The notes beneath the pieces are model-generated. The model made no database searches. It saw nothing but the letters and a program-made list of their open reading frames with translations, and was not told the origin of the DNA. DNA of 64,000 nucleotides, taken from the NCBI GenBank assembly GCA_949357655.1, contig CASHTG010000016.1, positions 2,542,001 through 2,606,000 on the forward strand, read 5' to 3'. The stretch is from Parascedosporium putredinis. Its lineage: Eukaryota > Ascomycota > Sordariomycetes > Microascales > Microascaceae. The translations under genes and the position numbers were made by a program. Shown piece by piece: positions 35,648-46,553 of this stretch; the first letter of the stretch is position 1, and every line of letters begins with the position of its first letter.

Positions 35648-36331
35648 ATGACACGATTTTTGCTAGATGGCTCTCAACTTCACGCAGGTAAATCGAAGGC
35701 TCCGTTATGTTTAATGCCACTCGGTGGTTCAATCACTTACGGCTCCGGATCTTCCCACGGAAACGGCTATCGCGAGCTCCTCCGCGATATGCTCGTCTCC
35801 GACGGCCACGAGGTCCAGATGGTGGGATCGCGTAAATCCGGCAGCATGAAGAATGGGAGCCACGAAGGATGGAGAGGGTTCCGGATCGACCAAATCTGTC
35901 AGAAGGCCAAATGCTCCGTCACCAAGTCCCTGCCGAACCTCTTCACCGTTAACGCAGGGTCGAATGACTGCATACAAGACTTCGACCTCGGGAATGTCGG
36001 CAAGCGCATGGGTGAGATGATTGAGTACCTATGGAAGGCCTCACCCAATTCGACCGTTCTTCTTTCGACCTTGCTAGTCACGGCGGACACAGCAGTTGCC
36101 CCTAGGGTCCTCCATGTCAATGAACAGCTCCGCGTCCTTGCCGAGCAAAGCGCTGCGGAAGGGAAGAGAATTGTCTTCGTAGAGATGCATGGACCTGACG
36201 GGCCGGAGCTCGGTGATCTAGTAGATGGGACTCACCCCTGCGATGCAGGTTACCAAAAGATGGCCACAATATGGCACCGCGGTGTTCAGGAAGCTGAGTC
36301 AAAGGGCTGGTTAAGTGGGAAACCCCTTTAG
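35648..36331 (+). CDS. SGNH/GDSL-type hydrolase, intact
   Basis: Single-exon esterase-type protein of about 227 residues. Block I is MPLGGSITYGSGSSHGNGY (catalytic Ser in GGSIT), block II GWRGFRIDQI, block III NAGSNDC, and block V DGTHPCDAGYQKMA with the catalytic Asp-x-x-His. This order is that of fungal CE3-like acetyl esterases and related SGNH enzymes. No signal peptide with this start, so probably intracellular; a missed upstream exon is possible. There is no frame break. It lies just left of the LaeA-like methyltransferase and the aromatic gene block; an esterase could release aryl esters there, but this is inference. Confidence 0.85.
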   Translation: MTRFLLDGSQLHAGKSKAPLCLMPLGGSITYGSGSSHGNGYRELLRDMLVSDGHEVQMVGSRKSGSMKNGSHEGWRGFRIDQICQKAKCSVTKSLPNLFTVNAGSNDCIQDFDLGNVGKRMGEMIEYLWKASPNSTVLLSTLLVTADTAVAPRVLHVNEQLRVLAEQSAAEGKRIVFVEMHGPDGPELGDLVDGTHPCDAGYQKMATIWHRGVQEAESKGWLSGKPL

Positions 36332-37193
36332 GATTGCGATAACAACCTTGCATTCTCGAACGTTCCAGGATGCTTGAAGAAATGCGGCGGTTGACCCTTT
36401 TGATCAACCGTGTCAAGCTCTGCAGACACCTGCGCGCAAATCATGGCACCACCCAGTGCCAGGGCTTCCAGGAACTAATCATGTTAACCTCACTCGGGTA
36501 TAACATCGGAACATTAGACTTATTCCCTTTCTACTGGACCTATACCCAGCCCCACACGTCAGGCAGAGCCTTTATAACAACGACCCTGTCCCTTACCCAA
36601 ATCCTGACCTGTTATCAGATATAATACCTACGAGATCGTTGGCTACGCGCTGTACCGCAGCCTGAAAAGATTTATGACGCCAATAATGTGTTTCCTTCGT
36701 AGACGTTGGTCGGGGGCTAAACCGTATCCTGTGTGAAAGAACCTGTGATCAATTCCTACAAGCTCTCATCTTGGCATCCAACACCATCCTTGTTCCTACG
36801 ATACATCATTTTTGAGAATCGATTTTTGCACAATAACTCATCCTACCAGGACCAACGCGAGGTTCCATTGCATCTATATGCGGCGCAGATTTCGATGTCC
36901 AATCCCAATTGGATGGATGTTGATCCCAATGCCTGCATTGCAAGAATTCACGCTGCACGCCGCAGATTCACCTTGGCAATTCAGATTTGACATGGGAGAA
37001 GAGGGGTTCCGTGCGAGTGCCATTCTGGACTTACAAAAGGCATGGTTAAGCCGGCATCCTATAACCGGTCAACTATCTCCCCTTGTTAGATTTTGCGTTG
37101 TTTTCCCGGCTTCGACTGCGGAATGCCTCCTGTTCGTTCTGCCACAACGTGAACAAGTTTTCCATCAGGCTCATTATCTAGGCGCCCACTAAG
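36332..37193. other. Intergenic region
   Basis: 862 bases between same-strand genes. No gene or element recognised. Confidence 0.55.
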
Positions 37194-38782
37194 ATGTCGG
37201 CACAGGAGACACAAACCGCGGCTCCTCTAGCCACCGCACTTCCAGAAATAGCTCCGATTTTGCCCCCGGAGCACTGGGCAGCTGCGCAAGTCAGTTTGGA
37301 AAGACCTTCTAGCGTTTCCATCTCGACTCCGCTAACCCAGCCGTAGGATGATGGCGGCGAAGATGATGCAGACTCTACGGTAGGGGAGGACTTTGCGAGT
37401 TCAACAGCATCGATCACATCGTCAATCTTGAAATATAGAACCCTGCATGGCCGGACCTACCACAGTGAGATTGGAAACGCGCAGTACTGGTACGCCTCCT
37501 GTCCGACTTCGCACAGAGGGTTTCGTGGCTAATCGTGCTGTCATTTTCGCCTTATGCTTGAGTAGGGCCGCAAATGACGAGCGACAAACCGACTCTCTCG
37601 ATCTTCTGTAAGCCACACTTCAAACTGAGAATGCATAGAGGGCTAATATATCGTCATTCGGTCCAGACACCACCTCTTCTCGCTTGTTCTACAAGGCCAG
37701 CTCTTCCTGGCGCCGATAAGGGAGCCAAAGGTTTCATTTCCTATCTTGCCGTCCAGACACCGGTTTCGATATTGTGTGCTAACTCGAAAGGCTTATAGAA
37801 AGCCATAGATATCGGAACTGGGACGGGTGAGTACGGCGCAGTTATCATAACGAAATACCTGACAGTACTGAGCTAACCAGAGCTTTTTACCCACACATGT
37901 AGGCATTTGGGCGATGTAGGGCGCTTCCGAGTGCTTTCTTTTCCCCGTGACATGGATCTGTCTTGTCGCTAACCCTTCCGTAGCGACTTTGCCGACCGCT
38001 TTCCCGAGTGCGAGGTTATAGGTACCGATATCTCGCCCATCCAGCCAACATGGACACCCCAAAATCTCAAGTTGTAAGCACGATTTGTGCCCTTGGGAAT
38101 CCGCCGGTAGGAGCGGGGACTGATATTGTCTGCTCATACTAGTGAAATCGAGGATTGCACTCGAGAATGGACGTTCCCAGCGGGCACCGTTGACTTTGTC
38201 CACATTCGATACTTGCTAGGAAGCGTCCTCGACTGGACGGAATTTTTCAAGCAGGCGTATAAGGTGTTAAAACCCGGAGGCTACCTTGAGAGCTACGAAG
38301 CATCTCCGAGTATATAGCGACGATGGTACGCTTGATCCGACCAACGCGATCTCGCAGTGGACCTCGCTGTTCGTCGACGGCGGCCGAAAGATTGGGAGGA
38401 GTTTCGATATCGTGGAGGAAAACACGCAAAATATTGCAATGGCTGCGGCTGGCTTTGTGGATATCGAGGAGAAGTGGATCAAGGTAAGACCTAGAGTTTC
38501 CGTAAGGCCCGAACGTGGGACTGTCACTGAAATTTCGCATAGGTCCCGGCTGGGGCGTGGCCTTTAGACGCAAAACAGAAGGAAATTGGCACCTTTGCCG
38601 CCTTCGCCGTTGACCGAGATATTGAGGGATTCATCGGTTTCGTCAGTAGCGTTCAGGGCTGGACGAAGGAGGAAGTTGCGGTGTATACAGCTCAACTCAG
38701 GCGCGAGCTTCGCTCCCGCAAACACCATGTCTGGTACTGGCAAAAGATCGTGTGGGGTCGTAAACCAGAGTCAAGCTCATAG
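37194..38782 (+). CDS. LaeA-like SAM-dependent methyltransferase
   Basis: Class I methyltransferase of the fungal family that includes LaeA. After MSAQETQTAAPLATALPEI come an acidic linker (GGEDDADSTVGEDF), the conserved SILKYRTLHGRTYHSEIGN, SAM motif I (KAIDIGTGTG joined across an intron to IWAIDFADRFPE), VIGTDISPIQPTWTPQNL, the post-motif region EDCTREWTFPAGTVDFVHI and LKPGGYLESYEASPS, ending WYWQKIVWGRKPESSS at 38782. Six or seven short introns fit. The frame is off by two bases near 37606 and again at a TATATA stretch at 38311-38316, where one lost TA would explain it. Relatives are regulators or small-molecule methyltransferases; which applies here cannot be read. Confidence 0.8.
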
Positions 38783-38856
38783 TGGGAATGGTTCCGCATT
38801 CTCGCTGCTACGTGATTGAATCATGGAAATAGTATTTTTTAATCCTACCTACATGA

Positions 38857-40717
38857 CTATGCCCATTTGTTACATTCGTAATCGTACCGAGGACGCCAGT
38901 CCACCTCGACTGCATTCCAATTGCTTGCCCCGTTAGTCCCATTCGTGCCCGTCTTGGAGACCCCGTTTGTATACCCGTCCTTCTTTTGCCATGGCAAACA
39001 CTCCTTTGCAGGTTCGACAGGGCCAAGCTCTCTGCTTCGCTTCTCCCTCCACGTCTCGATCTCGCTTTGCTCCACAAAGTTACCGTGCAGTCCCAACCGA
39101 AGCTTGAATGGCAGGTGGATGACGGCAACGGGACCCTGAGCGATATTTCGTGCGTCGAAGATGCAAACATCGTTCCTTAGCACATCGAGATGGTTTAGAA
39201 GTGCGACAAGATACCCGTCTCCCTCCTCCTTGCTTCCGGCCCGTGGGATGAAGGCGGGCTCCTGGAAGGTCGCACATGGACCCGCCCAAAACGTCTCGGT
39301 CGTTGAGTTGTCCCAGGTAAAATGCCCCAGCGTGTTGAAGAGGCCGCCGGCTGGCGATCCGCATTTTTAAAGTCATATGGCTTTGAGCCGTCGATGATGG
39401 CTTGCCAGTAGTGGTTATACTTGTACGTTGTGAAGCGGTCGTCGATGCGAGAGAACTCTCCCGAGAATTCGGTTCGCTCTTCGACGGGGTCCACCCAGGA
39501 GTTGTTCGGAGCCTGTGGATCAAATATCCAGCGCGTCGTGCTGTTGTGCAACTTGTTTCGCTTTGCTACAGTACCGGCGGGGGTATCCACGGAAGGCCAC
39601 CAGAAGAAGACATTCCCATCTGCAATAGTCAGGTCGAACACTACTTCTCCGTCAGGGGTTTCGTAGCAGCTGACTGTGTGTCCTTGGAAAGCTGCGAGGG
39701 GTTAGCGTGTTGGAGATGAAAAAGGAGATATTGGGGCTGTGCTGACCATTCTTAGAGCGGAACCACCGAATGTCTTCAGGTTTGCCTTTACGCCGTGGCA
39801 CAAGCCCGTACCATTGATCCTCGTTTGGGTCCCACGCCCAGTGATTCTCGCCCTTTTTCAGCCTCTCGGGGTCACACTTGAGCGGTGTCATCGGAAGAAC
39901 CACCCAGTTATCGCTGACCCCACAGTCGTGGATAATACCACAGAAGGGAGCCTTATACCAGCATTCTTCAGTCTTGAGGCCGCTTGCATCAATTGTATAG
40001 ACAACTATATCCCGGGACCCATCATTGCCGTCACCGCCAGCCTGGTGTACTGTGAGTAAATGGCTCCAAACAAAGGGGTTAAGCAGCCAACTCACTTCAT
40101 ACCCATAACAGATCATTTCGCCCGTCTTCGGATCAAACTTGGGGTGAGCAGTCATGGTCGGGCTCAGGACTTGACCTTCGAAATCATAGCGGCCAATTGT
40201 ATCTAATGTATCTGGGTCCATGGCGTAGGCCGGTCCATCCTCTTTGGTAGCTAGGAGCATCCCCTCCAGAAGAAGATGTTTGTGTTCGCCGCGGTTCTAA
40301 TGACTCCCTTGACCGCCTCATTATCTGTGTAAGGGTTTCGGTACTTGCCGAATAATGCCTTTTGTGTTGGGTCTCGTAGTTGTAGCGATCCGTGTGCACG
40401 TAGCGCTGCTTGAAGTGTGCTCGACCACCACTAAGACGGATAGCTGTCACGTTTCCATCCCCATTGAAATGAATATCAGATTCATACACAGGAGGAAATC
40501 TATGATCCGGCTGGATACGAAAGAAAGTTCCGTCAATGTCCTCGGGTATCTTTCCCGTCACCTCGAGGTCGTGGACATCGCCTTCCAGGCGGGAAGGTTT
40601 ATTGAACCCTTGGAAAACTTCAGTCGCAGGGAATTTAGATTCAGTATTAGCCTTTGTGCCATCAGCATAGTTAACCTTGGCCGATAAGGACTCTGCTAGC
40701 TCGAATATATGCGCCAT
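38857..40717 (-). CDS. Carotenoid/stilbene cleavage oxygenase (CCD family)
   Basis: Non-haem iron dioxygenase of the RPE65/lignostilbene dioxygenase family, about 600 residues. Start at 40717. Family text: DLEVTGKIPEDIDGTFFRI, FPPVYESDIHFNGDGNVTAI, SPTMTAHPKFDPKTGEM, CGIIHDCGVSDNWVVLPM, GHTVSCYETPDGEVVFD and LRLGLHGNFVE. The four iron-binding histidines are those in TAHPK, IIHDC, GHTVS and LHGNF. One intron fits at about 39686-39746. One base appears missing at the T run 40360-40363, the C run 40261-40264, and near 39345. Fungal members cleave carotenoids or the interphenyl double bond of stilbenes; the neighbouring aromatic enzymes favour a stilbene, which is inference. Confidence 0.85.
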
Positions 40718-41647
40718 TCTCAAAGTGATTTCCGTAAGATGTCCGGGGGCAAGCAGAAATATCGGGGCGAGGGTAGGATTGCAATCATGGGTAGTCCAAG
40801 GGTAGCCCACCGTTGTTCTTCCCATGCCCTCCTATAAAGGTCTACATGGTCGGCTCAACTTGGGTTTCTTAGCGTGCTGCGATGCAGTGCTGACCCGGAC
40901 AGCGAACGGAGCGGAAAAGTCGGCTGTACCAAGCCGATGGGGAAGTGGGGTGGGTGCTAGCCACCGGGTGCACCAGCCCGAGAAGCGTCGTCCGTCTGCC
41001 GACAGCCAAACCATCGAGGGCGAGCCCGGTGTTTAGTATTCTTTGAGACTAGAGCAAATCGTCTACCCCGCTCCTCTGGAGGTCGCCTGATACATATCAT
41101 GACGCCCTATTAGGAGGATCGCACAATGGGCATTGTTTGGTGAATTGAAAGTGATAGACAACTCCGACCGGGTGTTGCCGTTGGGGGCGATGGTAGCCAC
41201 CAGCTGTAAGCGGCCGTGTATTGGAAATTCAGGTGCTTCGACTCATATGGAAATACGGATTAGAAAGGCGACCCCCAAAGCTTGCTTGTTCATCATAGTT
41301 TGGGTGGTGGCAGAGTTGGAGAGAATATGACCCCTCAACTCTTGATCAGTCCATCATGATGTAGCTTGGCAACCAAGACAGCCCCGATAGAAACATGTGG
41401 CACAGAAATTGTCGGCTTTCACGCTCTTGGCCGTCCGGTAGGGGATGCTGTATTGAGATATACAGACAATCTCATCGCGGAAGATCATAGGAATAGAAGA
41501 TGAGATATACCGACTCATGGGTGCACAGGGTGCCATCGTTGTGAATGCCAGGCTTAGATACTGGACTTAGATTACAAGAGAGCTAGATAAAATATCGAAT
41601 GTTGAGTTTATGTCTATTACTAGCTGCGATAGTAGACCTAATCCAGA
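40718..41647. other. Intergenic region
   Basis: 930 bases: promoter side of the CCD gene and 3' side of the BVMO gene. No further gene seen. Confidence 0.55.
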
Positions 41648-43650
41648 TTATCCCCTAATGTACCACCCTAGTTCCTCCTTCTTTATATCTTTCAATGAAA
41701 GACCCTTGCCCAGATACGCAAATCGGTTTTCGTTGCCGTACGTAAAATCGAAGTCCTGAAGACGAGGGTTCCTTACGGAATCGAGGAAATGGTTCACCGA
41801 GCCCGGCCAAGGACCGACAATCCTGCCATTCGAGGTACCGCCCTTATACCTATTGATGATATTAGCAAATGATCGGGAACTCCGGTACCCGGTAATGGGT
41901 TACGCACCAGCTGTTGCAATTTCCCGAAAACGTCAGCAGGTCCATGACGGCATCTTTGTGATCGTTGAATTCAGTATTCGCTTGCCGCGAGACAACGACT
42001 GACTTGACACCTTGTCTCTGTATTTTGTCCACGAAACAAAGCGCGAAATCAACCTGCGCCTCGATGGAGGGCATAAGAGAGCCGTTGGAAATGGGGGTGT
42101 TGGGGCCGACAACCACTGTAGATGCTAGCGTTAGTCCGCTGATTTCAATACTCGACAGAATGATACAACGTACTAAAGTAATTAGGCATGTCGGGGACTG
42201 CACATGTGAAATACGCCTCGGCGCCGGTCTTTGCCCACGTCTCGCCAAGGCCGACGCTGTTACGCCCTTTCAAGGGGAATGCTGGTACATAAGAGGTATC
42301 GTAGCCGGTCGCAGCAATTATGACATCGACTTCGTAGGCCGTGCCATCCTGAGTGATGACGCTGTTGCTCGTAACTTCTTGGATACCGGTCCTAACAATC
42401 TCGACATTGTCCTCCTGTAGCGCCTCAAGGTAGCCTTCGCCGGGGTGACACTATTCACGGAGCGTATCAGTACCGACTCGGAAATATGTAGAGTTCATCC
42501 CGCTCGTACTCACCGCCTACAGCCCACATCGAAATCGGGAATGAGCTTCTCCCGAAGAGCAGGGTCCATCTTGTCGAGCTTCCCGCGCATGCTTGCTTCA
42601 ATGATTTCACGCGACGCTTTCTGGGCCTCCGAGCCCTTGTAAAAGTTGGGAAACCTGGAGTTGAGCTCGTGGTCGACCTCTCGGCGGTAGGTTTTGAGAT
42701 ACTCGGGGTCTTTGCGGAACTTTTCCTTTTGTTCCTCCGTGTAGATTGTTCCTCGGCCTTCGGGAGCTAGTCGACCGACGAATTGGGGCGCGATCCAGGT
42801 GGGCGAACGGGCAAACGTGACGAGCGACTTGACGACTATCATTTGTTAGGTACTTGTGTCTAGAGGCTTTATCATCGGTATACCTACTTGGTTGGATCGT
42901 TGGTACAACCTGGATGGCGGAAGACCCGGCGCCGATAACGGCAACGCGCTTTCCTGTCAGGTCCAGGTCCTGCGGGTAGTTACCAGTATGTACGAGCCTC
43001 CCTTCAAAAGAGTGAAGACCCTGAATTTCGGGCCACTTCCACCGGCTGTTGGTCGGGTATCTTAGTGTTTGAGCTAATAACTCTCGATATAGCGAAACAA
43101 CTTACTTGAGCACACCGGCGCAGTTCAACACCACTTCAGCAGAGTCCTCGATGACTACTCCGGTAATCGTATCCTCGATTTTGACGTTCCACTTGCCGCA
43201 GTCTTCGTCCCACACAGCTCCGACAACCTTGTGGCTGAACTTGGCGTTTTGGTAAACTCCATATTCCTTGGCTCGCGCACGATAGAAATCCCAAATCTCT
43301 TCCGCGCCGACATATCTACATCATCGCCAACGTCAGCCACGGTTTCCATGAACGCCAATCGCACTTGATGCTTACACTTTGCTCCACTCAGGGTTACCTA
43401 TCCATGGGTAACTATACGAGTGGGCGGGTATGTCGCACGAGCAACCGGGATACCGAGACTCGAACCATGTACCTCCCACGTCGGTGTTCTTCTCGTAGAT
43501 CGTGTATTCCACATCTTCCAGGAACTGCGCCTTGTAAGCGAAAGCAATGCCTGATATTCCGGCACCAATAACGATCACTCGAATTGGCTTCGGCTTGTGA
43601 ATGTGCTGGTCTAGCACCGTGTATGCCTCTGGGGGAGTGTATGTGATCAT
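41648..43650 (-). CDS. Baeyer-Villiger-type flavin monooxygenase
   Basis: FAD/NADPH enzyme that inserts oxygen next to a carbonyl. Start 43650. FAD-binding motif in RVIVIGAGISGIAFAYKAQ, then VGGTWFESRYPGCSCDIPA, the BVMO fingerprint FEGRLVHTGNYP (F-x-G-x3-H-T-x3-P), the NADPH motif VAVIGAGSSAIQVVP, and AATGYDTSYVPAFPLKGRN. Six exons join with GT-AG introns (for example at about 43312-43375, 43055-43105, 42838-42893, 42453-42513, 42118-42174, 41851-41910), ending EELGWYIRG. One base appears missing in the C/G run near 42440 (VTP-G-EGYLEAL). It could convert an aryl aldehyde or ketone to an ester that yields a phenol, which would fit after CCD cleavage; the substrate is inference. Confidence 0.85.
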
Positions 43651-44886
43651 AGTGCAAGGAATGTTGATGATCTCTTGTCAACGACAAAATAATCGGGGAT
43701 ACTATGGTATTGGGCGTGGTTTCTTCAGCAAAATGGAAACGGGCGCGTCTAGGTCATTTAAGGCGCGTCTCATTCAAGTTCGTCATAGTCTCTCCCTACG
43801 CCTCATGGCGGCTCTTTGGGACCGATATCTACTCGTAGGATATGGACTGCTCATCGATGCACCCTTTAGCTACCCTTTGTCCCCACACCTTATTGCCGAC
43901 ACGCTACCGAGCCTATCGGCATGGGGCCCTCATACTCACCGGGAATGGGTGTAGATACTTCATGTCCATCTTGGATGGGGTCGCTTCCCCGCGTTGATGA
44001 GCTGCGCATGGGTGCGGGGTTGTTCGATTGGAGTCTCTGCTTGAAGATCCGTAAGGTGTTTGAAAGATGGAACAGGGTATCGTGGAGGTTACGGCATCGG
44101 ACATACCCAGCCGTGGCTCGCTGCTCCTTAAAGTGGTGCTATATCCTTTGGGGTTTAGCGTCCGGTGCCTCATTCTCTCGGGTCCAGGCAACCGGAGAAC
44201 GAGAGGAGGAGGGCACAATTCGTGGGGGTGACAGGGCACCCGCGTCTATTTGCAGTTCTCTGGTTATTGTGAACTCGATGGCATGTGCTGATCAGTCGGT
44301 GCTAGTAGCGCTTTACCTTGCCCATCTGACTAAGAGGCATTTCCTTGTTTGGCTACAAGCCGTACTTCCCGCAAGCTCCGCGATTATGTGGACCATCTCC
44401 ACCAGTAGTTTCTCTAAGTTGCGTTAAATATAATCCGGAATGCAGCTACTACTATCCTATAAAAGGGGCCGAGGGTGGAGTTGAGCCACTCTAGCCAGGG
44501 AACCTTTTAAAGCGGACCTCACCCCAAGACTTTCACTCGGTGGAGCGGAGGGCCGACGCCGACTCTTTGACAAGTGTAGGAGACCGTATTTATAACTAAA
44601 AGACAAAAGATTAATAATGGGCGCAATGGGGTGACAATAGCATAGAAATAATGATGGCAAGCAGTTGGTGGAATGTTTTTCGTGATCCGAAACTCCCGTG
44701 CCACACTATCCGAGTATCCGGGTGGGCGATGGACGTAGCCCATGTTCGTGGTTATAATTGAGCGCAAATTGTCATTCTCGACTGCTTCAACCCGGTCTCA
44801 TAGTAAATTTGAACCGATCGGTTGTCAGCTCACCTTACTGCCGCTTGCCCTGCTCTCCCCTGCTCTTACTGCCCATTTTAGCAACA
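43651..44886. other. Shared divergent promoter, BVMO/extradiol dioxygenase
   Basis: 1.2 kb between the start codons of the BVMO (-) and the extradiol dioxygenase (+). No gene seen. A plausible site for common regulation by the Zn2Cys6 protein encoded at 49083-51556. Confidence 0.5.
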
Positions 44887-45998
44887 ATGCCGAGTCTTCC
44901 CTTCATCGGCTCCGGCCGCATTCAGCTACCGATCGTCAATGGTAGCCACAAGATCCAGCTGGCCCGTCTGAGCCATGTTTACTGCTCCCACCCCAACCTC
45001 GACGAATTTGACCGATTCGCCAAAGACTTTGGGTTCGTGGAAGAAGCCAGAGACAAGGACACTGTCTATTATAGGGGCTACGGAAAAGATTTATCCTGCT
45101 ACGTTGCCACGAAGAGCAGTGATGGCGAAAAGCACTTTGACGGAGCGGCCTACGTCGCCAAGACGGAGCTGGATTTCCAAAGGCCGTCGAATTGAGCGGC
45201 AACTCGCCGGTTAGGGATAATGCAGGCCCTGCCGGTGGTCGTATCGTCACCCTTTCCTCTCCGTCAGGCACCAAGATCCACGTCGTCTGGGGAATGAAGG
45301 AGCGCCCCGCGCCCACAGTCGCAGTCTCTGAAACCGAGGTGGAAGGTGGAAGCGCCAACACCGCGCTGAACAAAACCAGGAAAGGTTTGTCTCTCCTCTA
45401 TCCCCCTCTGGCATTCCCTCTTTCAGGTGCGCGTTCATGCTAAGCCCAGCTTCCAGGCCATTTTCTCCGATTCAAGCTCGGCCCAGCCATGGTGCACAAG
45501 CTCGGACACTACGGCTTCGTCACGTCCATGTTCGATGAAGATGTCGAGTTTTACACGCGCTTCTTCAACTTTGTGCCCTCAGACGTCTTGTGGGAAGATG
45601 TGGACGGCAACGAAGTGGATGCCTTGACATTTATGCATCTCGACCAAGGCGAGGACTACAGCGATCACCACACCTTGTTCCTTGCCCGTGCGCCCGCCGG
45701 CTTCCCCGTCCCACACCAGATCCACCACTGCTCGTTCGAGGTGGAGGACTTCGACACGCAGCTTCTGGGCCATGAGTATCTCTTAAGCAAGTCGTACACC
45801 CCCGTTTGGGGCGTAGGGCGACACATCTATGGATCCCAAATCTTTGACTACTGGAAGGATCCCAGCGGGTTCACCATTGAACATTATGCAGATGGCGACT
45901 TGGTGAACAAGGATAATCCTACCGGACGGGCGAAGAGCGATGGTCCGGCGTCGATGTATATCTGGGGTCCAGTGAGGCCCGAGGATGGTGTGATTTAA
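44887..45998 (+). CDS. Two-domain type I extradiol ring-cleavage dioxygenase
   Basis: Vicinal-oxygen-chelate enzyme of the biphenyl-2,3-diol/catechol 2,3-dioxygenase type, about 345 residues in two glyoxalase-like domains. Domain 1: IQLARLSHVYCSHPNLDEF and AKDFGFVEEARDKDTVYYRG. Domain 2 holds the metal ligands: His in VHKLGHYGFVTSMF, His in HQIHHCSFEVEDFD, Glu in SGFTIEHYADGDLVN; a conserved WGVGRH follows the second. An intron at 45385-45456 joins NKTRKG to HFLRFKLGPAMVHK. One A appears missing at 45179-45181. It opens catechol-type rings between a hydroxylated and a non-hydroxylated carbon. It stands next to an FAD aromatic hydroxylase on the same strand, a natural partner that would make the catechol. 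Confidence 0.85.
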
Positions 45999-46553
45999 TC
46001 TGCCATGGTTTAGTGTAAATAATAGTAGTGTGCTTCTAGACTAGGCCTGCCGAGGTGGTGGGCGGGCGTAGACCCGAAATTCAACACATTTGATTTTATT
46101 TCTGAACCTTGACACACCAAGCTCATTTCATCCACTACTCCACGTTCCGTGTGGCTGTCGCAAAAAGTCCCCCGCATTTCGATAAACATGACCAAGGAGA
46201 GAGTAACTGCAATTGGAATGGATCTGAGTCGCCCCTGGGGGCCGTTTGACAACCCCACGTTGTCTAGTCCCTTGCCATCGCACTAACTTCCCACATCCCC
46301 GCCGGCTGCCTCGGCAGGCTCTGAACCAACATCCGGGGTCACATCGGAAATAAGACACCGACATCCGCCATCTCCCCATCATGCGACCCGAGTTTCCGAG
46401 AACTCTTGCATAAAGTCCCCAGACCAGAGGAGGTCTCCTCAGTGTCCAACCTTTTACTGTTGTGTCTTGTCTGTATCAGTCTATCAGCTGTGTTTACCGT
46501 GACATCTGGTACTCCTTCTTTTCATACCCCTGACTTCCAACTTGTATCGTCCA
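45999..46553. other. Intergenic region
   Basis: 555 bases between two plus-strand genes; no gene or element recognised. Confidence 0.55.
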
